NCBI GenBank assembly: GCA_025354965.1
Contig: JANXLW010000345.1
Span: forward strand, 1-14,059
From: Betaproteobacteria bacterium
GTDB taxonomy: Bacteria > Pseudomonadota > Gammaproteobacteria > Burkholderiales > Burkholderiaceae_C
Direction of reading: 5' to 3'
DNA length: 14,059 bases
Of the stretch, positions 7,383 through 13,584 are shown piece after piece. Positions within the stretch are counted from its first letter, which is position 1. Each line of letters opens with the position of its first letter. The position numbers were made by a program, and so were the translations under genes. The notes under the pieces are model-generated. The model had not been told where the DNA came from, did no database searches, and saw only the letters and a program-made list of their open reading frames with translations.

Positions 7383-7754
7383 TCAGCTCTTGATCGCAAA
7401 ATCTTCTTTGGTTTTGCCTTGCGCAACCAGCGCTGAAAGCCAGCGCGGCATCAGGCCGCGACCACTCCAGGTTTCACCATTGGGGCCAAGGAATTTAGGG
7501 GCGATCACCGAGCCCGCATGTTTGCTTTTGACCCTGCCACTGGTCGGTTTAGAGGCCGGTAAACGAGGCTTGCCAGCCTTAGTAGCTGAAGCTTTAAGCG
7601 TTTTTCGAGACTGCAAATCCTTCAAACCAATGCCAAACGCATTCATTTTGGCAAGTATCTCCTGCACGGTTTTATCAAATTCCCGATCCTTGATTTCATT
7701 GGCTTGCCTGGTCAATTTTTCAATTTGGTTTTGAATTTCAATTAAATTACTCAT
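7383..7754 (-). CDS. H-NS family nucleoid-associated / xenogeneic silencer-like protein
   Basis: The 123 residues have the two-part H-NS layout. The N-terminal oligomerisation segment (about 2-55) is rich in heptad-like I/L/A positions. A basic Ala/Lys/Pro linker (56-85) joins it to a C-terminal DNA-binding domain with KFLGPNGETWSGRGLMPRWL (87-106). H-NS proteins of beta-proteobacteria bind AT-rich minor grooves through a WSGRGRxP-like loop; here the second arginine of the RGR core is Leu (RGL). I chose the ATG at 7754 because AAAGG lies 8 nt upstream and MSNLIEIQNQIEKL is a normal H-NS beginning. An upstream in-frame ATG at 7808 would add 18 unlikely residues. It lies inside a polysaccharide locus rather than alone, so local silencing of the AT-rich cassette is a reasonable inference. 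Family high, targets unknown. Confidence 0.9.
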   Translation of the reverse strand: MSNLIEIQNQIEKLTRQANEIKDREFDKTVQEILAKMNAFGIGLKDLQSRKTLKASATKAGKPRLPASKPTSGRVKSKHAGSVIAPKFLGPNGETWSGRGLMPRWLSALVAQGKTKEDFAIKS

Positions 7755-7809
7755 GATGAATGCCTTTATATCAAAAGTTAGGTTTTTCCGGCGCAATCGC
7801 ATTTTCATT

Positions 7810-8370
7810 TTAATGTGTCACATTGTCTCTCTTTATAACTTTTATTCCGGTTAGAAATATTATTTTAATGTCAAGCCACATAGATTTTTTGTGAAGATAC
7901 TCTGCGTCGAGCGCTACTTTTTGTGGAATGGGCAGTTCGTCGCGGCCATTGATTTGAGCCCAACCCGTCAGACCCGGCAAAAGCTCATGCACGCCGACTT
8001 TTGTCCTCAAGTCAATCAAGTCTTGTTGATTAAATAGCGCTGGCCTAGGACCCACAAAACTCATGTCACCTTTGACAATGCTCCACAACTGAGGCAACTC
8101 ATCCAGACTGCTTTTACGCAGGAAGCTTCCGATGGGTGTCAGGTAGGCCTCAGGGTCAGGAAGCAAATGGGTTGCGACTGCCGGAGTGCCAATCCTCATG
8201 CTACGGAACTTCGGCATTTTGAAGATTCTGTTTTGGCGGCCGATACGGTCAGACCAATACAGAACCGGCCCGGCCGACGTCAAGCTGACCGCCAAAGAAA
8301 CCAGCGCCAATGGAATTGACAACGCAATTGTCGCGAGCGCGGCGATCAGAATATCAAATAGCCGTTTCAT
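7810..8370 (-). CDS. Initiating phosphoglycosyl transferase (bacterial sugar transferase, PglC-like)
   Basis: This enzyme family transfers a sugar-1-phosphate from a UDP-sugar to undecaprenyl phosphate at the inner membrane, starting the repeat unit. The 186 residues equal the minimal PglC-type catalytic core without the four-helix domain of WbaP. KRLFDI (2-7) leads into one hydrophobic re-entrant segment (8-31) with a Pro at 20, then DRIGRQNRIFKMPKFRSM (41-58), LRKSSLDELPQLW (84-96, with the D90-E91 catalytic dyad), GDMSFVGPRP (101-110) and PGLTGWAQINGRD (132-144). The ATG overlaps the stop of the preceding glycosyltransferase gene (ATGA, 8367-8370). With a WbpM-type dehydratase nearby, the first sugar may be a 6-deoxy-HexNAc derivative, but an aminotransferase for bacillosamine is not in the window. 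Confidence 0.95.
   Translation of the reverse strand: MKRLFDILIAALATIALSIPLALVSLAVSLTSAGPVLYWSDRIGRQNRIFKMPKFRSMRIGTPAVATHLLPDPEAYLTPIGSFLRKSSLDELPQLWSIVKGDMSFVGPRPALFNQQDLIDLRTKVGVHELLPGLTGWAQINGRDELPIPQKVALDAEYLHKKSMWLDIKIIFLTGIKVIKRDNVTH
7812..7824. promoter_or_regulatory. Odd palindrome AATGTG-T-CACATT upstream of the H-NS gene
   Basis: Arms AATGTG (7812-7817) and CACATT (7819-7824) are perfect inverted copies around one base. The site covers the last codons and stop of the sugar transferase gene and lies about 58 bp before the H-NS ATG, a position where an operator could act. It also encodes Asn-Val-Thr-His, so chance is possible. The TGTG/CACA core is like many regulator half-sites, but the spacing is not that of a CRP site. 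Confidence 0.35.
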
Positions 8371-9386
8371 TGGCTTAATTTATCCGTGTTTGTCGTGACG
8401 CATTGAAAAATTTCCAAAAGCCAGCCGTTCAACGAAAAATTGACAAAAAATGACATAGGGAGGGGCTCCATTTGCCCCTCAAAGAAATCGGTCTCCAGCT
8501 TTGGGTCAATGCGGTCTATTATGCAAATGCGGCTCGGATGGTAGAAGTCATGGGTCGCGATGTTCTTATTGGTCGTGATCAGTTTTTTTCCAGACGCCAG
8601 TACCTCAAAGGTGCGCATCGTCAATCCGACCTGGTTCGGATGCTCAATATCAACAATTGCAGCACTTGTCTGAAAACGCTGGCTGACAATTTGAGCCGTC
8701 ATCGGTGTCCTGATCAACCTCACGGGATCAAGATGTTTCAAGGCGTTGTCGAATAGACGCCTGAAAAATAGCTCAATATCATTTCGCACAAACAACGAAT
8801 AATCGAATGCAATTGTTTTGGGCAGTGCGTCAAGAACGTGTGAAATTACCGCTGGGCGGTCGCCGTTCAAAGTGCCAATAAAAAAGCACCCTTTACCTTC
8901 CGTTGGCGCAGATACACGGTATTGTTCAAGAAAAAAAAGCGGTCGGTATTTGAATAGTGGATATTGCCGACAATCTTCTGGGTCAAAACTGTAAAGGTAG
9001 TCAAATTTTGGTATCAGCAACTCAGCATTGCGAACGTTCTTGATGCTGTCCCAAAGATAAAAAATGAATTTGGCATTTTTGTATTGTCCTTTAAGAACAT
9101 CCAAAAATCGTGGCGACAGCCCCTCGCCTTTGATGACAAAGACAATATCGCATTCAGCAGGGCCATTTTTTGCAAACCAGCGTCCGAAAACACGATCAGA
9201 ATAGCCCCAGAGCATTTTTGGAAATAACCGGACAAGCACCTTAATTAAAAATGAATGTCCGGGCTTGTCGCTTCGGTAAACCACTTGAGCGCCCTGCCGC
9301 TCTAGCTCATCCACTATTGCTTTTTCATAATTGAATGTCACCGGCCCGAAGAAAAGAATCTTCTTGCCGCGCAAGTGAGCACTCAT
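8367..9386 (-). CDS. Putative GT-B-like glycosyltransferase of polysaccharide synthesis
   Basis: The 339-residue protein is soluble, begins with KKILFFGPVTFNYEKAI (8-24), a Rossmann-like first strand and loop, and continues with IVFVIKGEGLSPRFL (81-95) and FIFYLWDSIKNVRN (107-120). Its best signature is in the C-terminal half: HPNQVGLTMRTFEVL (249-263) followed by ASGKKLITTN (264-273). This resembles the nucleotide-sugar-binding region of GT-B enzymes of the CgeB / Eps11J-like group found in capsule and LPS loci. It is therefore likely to add one sugar of the repeat unit on the cytoplasmic face; donor and acceptor are unknown. Both ends are joined to neighbours by ATGA overlaps. The A/T-rich third positions differ from the argB region, consistent with a transferred cassette. 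Confidence 0.72.
   Translation of the reverse strand: MSAHLRGKKILFFGPVTFNYEKAIVDELERQGAQVVYRSDKPGHSFLIKVLVRLFPKMLWGYSDRVFGRWFAKNGPAECDIVFVIKGEGLSPRFLDVLKGQYKNAKFIFYLWDSIKNVRNAELLIPKFDYLYSFDPEDCRQYPLFKYRPLFFLEQYRVSAPTEGKGCFFIGTLNGDRPAVISHVLDALPKTIAFDYSLFVRNDIELFFRRLFDNALKHLDPVRLIRTPMTAQIVSQRFQTSAAIVDIEHPNQVGLTMRTFEVLASGKKLITTNKNIATHDFYHPSRICIIDRIDPKLETDFFEGQMEPLPMSFFVNFSLNGWLLEIFQCVTTNTDKLSQ
8460..8480 (-). other. GC-rich hairpin within the glycosyltransferase coding sequence
   Basis: GAGGGGC (8460-8466) and GCCCCTC (8474-8480) are perfect 7-bp arms around a 7-nt loop. On the - strand the stem is followed, about 10 nt later, by a run of T, so it looks like a poor terminator or pause site about 90 bp before the sugar transferase start. 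The coding frame stays open. Whether it lowers expression of the distal genes is inference. Confidence 0.35.
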
Positions 9387-9931
9387 GACGGCAAACCTCT
9401 TGCCACGGCAGGCACGCCGATCATGAACGCCATCGAATCAACGTCGTTGAGAACCAGAGTATTCGCAGCAATCACTGCTCCGTCACCCACGGAAATTCCG
9501 CCCAACACTTTCGCGCCGGCACCAAATGTCACGTTGTCGCCCACCACCGGCCTGGTTTCTGGGGTAAATGCGATATCTGCAAATTTGGCCCCTAGCGTAA
9601 CGCCGTGAAAAATTGTGGCATTACGTCCAATTTTCAGCGCCCCTACCACAGTACCACTGGTATGCGGAAGCATCAATCCGCCGCCCACCTCGCACTTTGG
9701 CGTGAACTCAACCCCAAACAGCAAGACATTTACCCACGTGAAAACCGGACTCATCAGGCGAAGCCATCGAGAAAGATAGCAGTATCTGGAAAATCGTACA
9801 AACAGCACCGGAACAAACCGGGGGCTCAACATCTTCAGCCAATTGACCTGTGGATTGGAGGCCCCAGGCGCAACGATCACCAGACGGATCAAATCCGCGC
9901 GCAATAACGCTCGCAACTCCGACAAATTCAT
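9383..9931 (-). CDS. Serine O-acetyltransferase-like left-handed beta-helix acetyltransferase
   Basis: The 182 residues match the C-terminal half of serine acetyltransferases (CysE/EpsC-like): FGVEFTPKCEVGGGLMLPH (72-90) then TSGTVVGALKIGRN (91-104), FHGVTLGA (108-115), and hexapeptide turns continuing through GDNVTFGAGAKVLGGISVGD (131-150) to a short tail. The CysE catalytic His corresponds to H90, and H109 is also conserved; acetyl-CoA is the donor. The N-terminal helical domain of E. coli CysE (273 aa) is replaced by about 70 residues with hydrophobic stretches (36-71). Set between an epimerase and a glycosyltransferase with ATGA overlaps on both sides, it more likely acetylates a sugar of the repeat unit than free serine. 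This is inference; such genes are often annotated as serine acetyltransferase in exopolysaccharide loci. Confidence 0.85.
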   Translation of the reverse strand: MNLSELRALLRADLIRLVIVAPGASNPQVNWLKMLSPRFVPVLFVRFSRYCYLSRWLRLMSPVFTWVNVLLFGVEFTPKCEVGGGLMLPHTSGTVVGALKIGRNATIFHGVTLGAKFADIAFTPETRPVVGDNVTFGAGAKVLGGISVGDGAVIAANTLVLNDVDSMAFMIGVPAVARGLPS

Positions 9932-11100
9932 ACCACCCGACCCTGGCTGCCCATCAGCCCTTTTTCGGCCAACTCGTGGACTGACCGCAAATAGGCCGAC
10001 TTGTCTTCAACCGGCTGTCCCTGTGCCCATGCGAGAAAATTGGACAGGCCCTCTTTGAACGAAACCTCTGGGGCGAAACCTATCAAATCTTGTGCCAAAG
10101 ATATATCGGCAATATTGTGGCGAATATCGCCCAACCGAAATGCGCCAGTCACGCTGATCGTGCTTTTACTGGCAAAGTATTCTTTTATCTCTTGGGCCAC
10201 CGTCATGACGCTAGTGGCCTGACCAGAACCGATATTCAAAGCTCCTATGAATTGCCCAGCGTAATTGACGCACCGGGTTGTCGCCTCAACCACATCATCG
10301 ATATAAACAAAATCCCTCGACTCCTTCCCGTCTTCATAGATTTCAATGGGCTGGTTTTGACGGGCAAGATTGGAGAACACCGCCAAAATTCCCGTGTAGG
10401 GGTTTTTTAAAGACTGCCCAGGCCCATAAACGTTCTGATACCTTAAACCAAACCCATTGATTCCAAGAGTACTTGCAAGCATCAGCACTGACTGCTCTTG
10501 AACCTGTTTGGTCAAGCCATAGACCGACATTGGTTTGAACGGGGCGTACTCGGACGTCGCCAATAGAGATATTCGGGAGGTACATAGCGGGCAAGCTGGC
10601 TCAAACTGCCCTAGCGACATTTCAGCCTGTGCACGTTGACCTGGATAGACTGCACCATGATTTGCACAGTGGTAGGCACCCTCGCCATACACGGCGCGAC
10701 TGGACGCCACAACAAGCGTTTTCACTGCGCCACCACAGCGATCATTCTGTAGCAAATCAAGCAATGTGGCAGTGCCTTGAACATTCACGCTGAAGTAACG
10801 CTCGATTTCATACATCGACTGCCCCGTGCCCGTTTCTGCCGCCAAGTGTATGACCGCGTCCGCCCCGGTCAAGGCATCCTTCATAGCACTGCGGTCACGC
10901 ACGTCAGCCCTGACAAGTTCAACTTCGGCCGCCAAATCTGGCGGGAGCGTGTCGCTTGCATGAGTCTGCGGACCAAAGTTATCCAAAACGCGAACCCGTG
11001 CGCCCTGTGAAAGTAAAGCCCGGGACAAACGTTGCCCAATAAAACCGGCACCGCCAGTTATCAGTACGACCTGTGGTTTAATAAATACATTAGCGTTCAT
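9928..11100 (-). CDS. NAD-dependent NDP-sugar epimerase/dehydratase (extended SDR) with Cys/His insertion
   Basis: An extended SDR enzyme of 390 residues: LITGGAGFIG (13-22) binds NAD, D40 probably binds the adenosine ribose, HLAAETG (85-91) is the family core motif, S133/S134 and the Y194-x3-K198 pair (YGLTK) form the active site, and RYQNVYGPGQ (220-229) and DFVYIDDV (263-270) are typical sugar-epimerase motifs. Between catalytic Ser and Tyr there is a roughly 40-residue insertion with C145, H148, C170 and C173 (AYHCANHGAVYP and EPACPLC). From general knowledge this resembles the Cys-rich insert of dTDP-L-rhamnose 4-epimerase-like enzymes in Burkholderiales O-antigen loci, so a 6-deoxy-hexose nucleotide substrate is a fair guess. 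No clear Shine-Dalgarno precedes the ATG, which lies 30 bp after the upstream gene. Fold certain, substrate uncertain. Confidence 0.9.
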   Translation of the reverse strand: MNANVFIKPQVVLITGGAGFIGQRLSRALLSQGARVRVLDNFGPQTHASDTLPPDLAAEVELVRADVRDRSAMKDALTGADAVIHLAAETGTGQSMYEIERYFSVNVQGTATLLDLLQNDRCGGAVKTLVVASSRAVYGEGAYHCANHGAVYPGQRAQAEMSLGQFEPACPLCTSRISLLATSEYAPFKPMSVYGLTKQVQEQSVLMLASTLGINGFGLRYQNVYGPGQSLKNPYTGILAVFSNLARQNQPIEIYEDGKESRDFVYIDDVVEATTRCVNYAGQFIGALNIGSGQATSVMTVAQEIKEYFASKSTISVTGAFRLGDIRHNIADISLAQDLIGFAPEVSFKEGLSNFLAWAQGQPVEDKSAYLRSVHELAEKGLMGSQGRVV

Positions 11101-11130
11101 AGATATATTCAGTAATATTTAAAAATTAGG

Positions 11131-12369
11131 TCAATCAATCTTTCCAAACATCGCGACTTGATTTCGGAGTGATGAAATGTGAGCTAAGTAGCGCATCAAG
11201 TTGAAGTACCGCTCTGGCCCTAATACAAACAGAGCCACTCGCAAAATTTTTTCAATCATTTTAATTTGTAAACCATATGCACCCATATCGCGAAATATAT
11301 GACGTTTTGATTTCATATTCCCTTTGATAAGCAAGCCATGTCGTTTGGCAAATTGCTTGACTGGCCCGATGGCAGAAAACGGGTTTTTTTCGAATTCAAA
11401 TTCATTTGCCTTCAAAGCCCCATAGAAGCGACGCAAAGTCGGCGTGACGTATGTGCCATCGTCGAAGTAGTCAAAACCATACGGGCGATCTGAAAATTCA
11501 TCTGATGCATTGGTCTGCAAATTCTGCACATACTCAACGGCGAGCATGTTGAAATCGGGGCGACTCCCCACAGGAAAACGAGTCTGCTTTTGTGCAACCA
11601 ATCCAGGCGTACTGGTACCAAATGAACTGAAATGAATAAATTTCAGCAGTGTTTTTTCATTGACTAGCCAAGTTTCCCCGGATTTCGATAGTTTTCGCTC
11701 ATGCAGGTTCCAGAACGCAACATTTAATCCTTCATCATGCAAAATGCGCAGGTTAGGGAAAAAACAAGGTGCCAATCCTACCCATTTCTGATCCACAGCT
11801 AGGCCCAGTTGTGGTTCGTAATAGCCATGTTCAAGGCAACGGTCTGACCACCAATCAAGAAACGCCAGCCCCTCGCTGCAATCTGACACACCGACAAACC
11901 CGAGATTAAAAGCACCAAATTTCAGGAGATCAAGGTCATCAGGCTTAAAACCATCAAGAATCGGTGTGTTGGCATGTGGAGTCACTACCAGTGATGCGTC
12001 AACAAGCGCTTCGAATACCGAAGTAAGCGAGGAATACACTTTAATATCAGGATCTAGATAAACTACCGCTTTGTAGGAGTGCAGCAATAGCCTCATTGCA
12101 GCGGGTTTTACGTTGGTATTAAATTCTATGACGTCGTATGAAAAAGCATGTTGCAGCAAATTGTTGATTGGTAAATCCTCAACCCAAATTATATTTAAGC
12201 CGGCCTTGGCAATCTTGATGTCAGTCTTGCGATCAACAAGAACAAGGTAAAAATCGTCACCTGGATGATGCTCTTTAAAGGTGTCGAACAAAACCAACGC
12301 TTTTCCGATGTAGTTAATTGAGCAAATAGTAACAGCGGCGACACACTTATTCATCACAATATTAGTCAT
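11131..12369 (-). CDS. Glycosyltransferase, GT-A fold, GT8-like
   Basis: The 412 residues start with VAAVTICSINYIGKALVLFDTF (10-31, divided by no gap in the chain), the GT-A first strand and helix, and carry YLDPDIKVYSSL (104-115), whose D106-P-D108 is the metal- and UDP-sugar-binding DxD. Supporting motifs are FNTNVKP (83-89), FGAFNLGFVGV (151-161), VDQKWVGLAP (192-201) and NVAFWNLHERKLS (216-228), with a conserved FIHFSSFG further on. These patterns are typical of uncharacterised glycosyltransferases near GT8 found in O-antigen and capsule loci. The C-terminal third is basic and may contact the membrane. An alternative ATG lies five codons downstream, and neither start has a good ribosome site. 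It probably adds one repeat-unit sugar; specificity is not predictable. Confidence 0.82.
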   Translation of the reverse strand: MTNIVMNKCVAAVTICSINYIGKALVLFDTFKEHHPGDDFYLVLVDRKTDIKIAKAGLNIIWVEDLPINNLLQHAFSYDVIEFNTNVKPAAMRLLLHSYKAVVYLDPDIKVYSSLTSVFEALVDASLVVTPHANTPILDGFKPDDLDLLKFGAFNLGFVGVSDCSEGLAFLDWWSDRCLEHGYYEPQLGLAVDQKWVGLAPCFFPNLRILHDEGLNVAFWNLHERKLSKSGETWLVNEKTLLKFIHFSSFGTSTPGLVAQKQTRFPVGSRPDFNMLAVEYVQNLQTNASDEFSDRPYGFDYFDDGTYVTPTLRRFYGALKANEFEFEKNPFSAIGPVKQFAKRHGLLIKGNMKSKRHIFRDMGAYGLQIKMIEKILRVALFVLGPERYFNLMRYLAHISSLRNQVAMFGKID

Positions 12370-12422
12370 ATCAATAAAAGTTCAAACTTAGACGCTTTAA
12401 AATCACGGTCGATTGAGGAGAA

Positions 12423-13583
12423 TTACGTCAACTGAATGATTCCAGTTTTTCGAAATAGATAATATACAAACGGAGGTGCCATCAGCGTCAGCCAAAATCC
12501 AGGCGAAGAAAAATAGGCATCCTCAAAAATCGACATAAATATCGCATAAATAGATATTGCATACAGGTAGCTCAATATTGGTTCTTCAGCGTATTTAAAG
12601 TTTAGGTACAGATATTGGTGCAAAAAACCGATAAAAAAACTGCCGATCGCTACTCCAAATAAAGCGCCGTCATGAAACAGGGGAAACATGTAGGTATATG
12701 TATTGCAGGGAACCGGTACCTCAGAAAAAGGCAGCAAGTTTGGCTTTAATGGAATTGTTATGCCCAGGTGTGAAAAAATCTCGCGGGCCGAATTGGGCAC
12801 CAAAGCGCCTCCTTCCATTGTTTGACTGCCTGTCGCCAAAAAATCGTTGAAACAGGATACACTGCTCATCAAATATACTTGGCTATTCCAGAGCAAACTG
12901 TCAAATACCGAAACAACACCGTCGTCCTCTCCTTTTCCTAGCAATACAGCCACCATGAAAAAGAGAAGAATAAATCCAAATGCAGCAATTAGAACTCCTC
13001 GGGCGGTGACATATTTTGCCTGATAAAGCAAAGCAGTAACTGACAAAAAATACAACAACAAGTAAAGACGGCCTGTCGTAAGTAATGCTGAGATTATTCC
13101 AATAGCCAATGCTGTAATAATCTGCCAACGAGTCAGATGGTTTGATAATGCAATGAAGAATATGCTGAAACCAACTCCAACATAGAAAACTCTAAATTGG
13201 TTGTACAACACCCGTTCGCCTATAAAATCTTGAACAACGAGTTCTCGAATTTTTGGTAAATTAAGGCCGCCTGCGCCAAGCTCTTGAAGCGCTCCATATA
13301 TCTCTATTCCGGTTAACCCTCCGAAAATAATATATATCACTACAAAGGCATTAAAAAAGCGGGTAATTTCGGACTGGTAGGTCTTGAAGCCCAGAGCTAT
13401 TTCGGGAGTATGAGGAGAATAGATACTTTCGATAGCTGTAGCGCCAAGATTGAAAAATGTAAGGCCGAAAAGAATCACCACCCAGGTCAAAAATTCAAAT
13501 GGAACAAAGGCTTCGTTAAAGACCAAGTGCAGGAAAATTTGAGTCAACCAGAGGCCTGAGAATATTAACCTGGGCGAGAACAC
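12423..13583 (-). CDS. Polysaccharide repeat-unit polymerase (Wzy-like)
   Basis: Wzy polymerases join undecaprenyl-linked repeat units in the periplasm. The 386 residues form about ten membrane helices (approximately 5-22, 31-50, 76-95, 132-148, 153-168, 171-187, 194-215, 303-325, 337-353 and 362-378), with a large non-membrane loop at about 216-300 that ends in VPCNTYTYMFPLFHDGALFG. This layout and the GRLYLLLYFLS helix (171-181) fit the O-antigen polymerase/oligosaccharide repeat-unit polymerase families. I start at GTG 13583: AAGGGA lies 6 nt upstream and it follows the flippase stop after one base. An ATG at 13634 would give a 17-residue overlap with poor initiation. Sequence is AT-rich and diverged, as is usual for Wzy. 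Confidence 0.85.
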   Translation of the reverse strand: MFSPRLIFSGLWLTQIFLHLVFNEAFVPFEFLTWVVILFGLTFFNLGATAIESIYSPHTPEIALGFKTYQSEITRFFNAFVVIYIIFGGLTGIEIYGALQELGAGGLNLPKIRELVVQDFIGERVLYNQFRVFYVGVGFSIFFIALSNHLTRWQIITALAIGIISALLTTGRLYLLLYFLSVTALLYQAKYVTARGVLIAAFGFILLFFMVAVLLGKGEDDGVVSVFDSLLWNSQVYLMSSVSCFNDFLATGSQTMEGGALVPNSAREIFSHLGITIPLKPNLLPFSEVPVPCNTYTYMFPLFHDGALFGVAIGSFFIGFLHQYLYLNFKYAEEPILSYLYAISIYAIFMSIFEDAYFSSPGFWLTLMAPPFVYYLFRKTGIIQLT

Positions 13584-13584
13584 C

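Noticed and set aside
7355..7426. An upstream TTG start for the WbpM-type dehydratase, adding 24 residues
   Set aside because: It overlaps the H-NS gene, and the ATG at 7354 has a strong GGGGAG ribosome site 4 nt away.
11101..11130. A small AT hairpin (ATATT-CAGT-AATAT) between the GT8-like and epimerase genes
   Set aside because: Five A/T pairs are too weak to call a terminator, and the neighbouring genes look co-transcribed.
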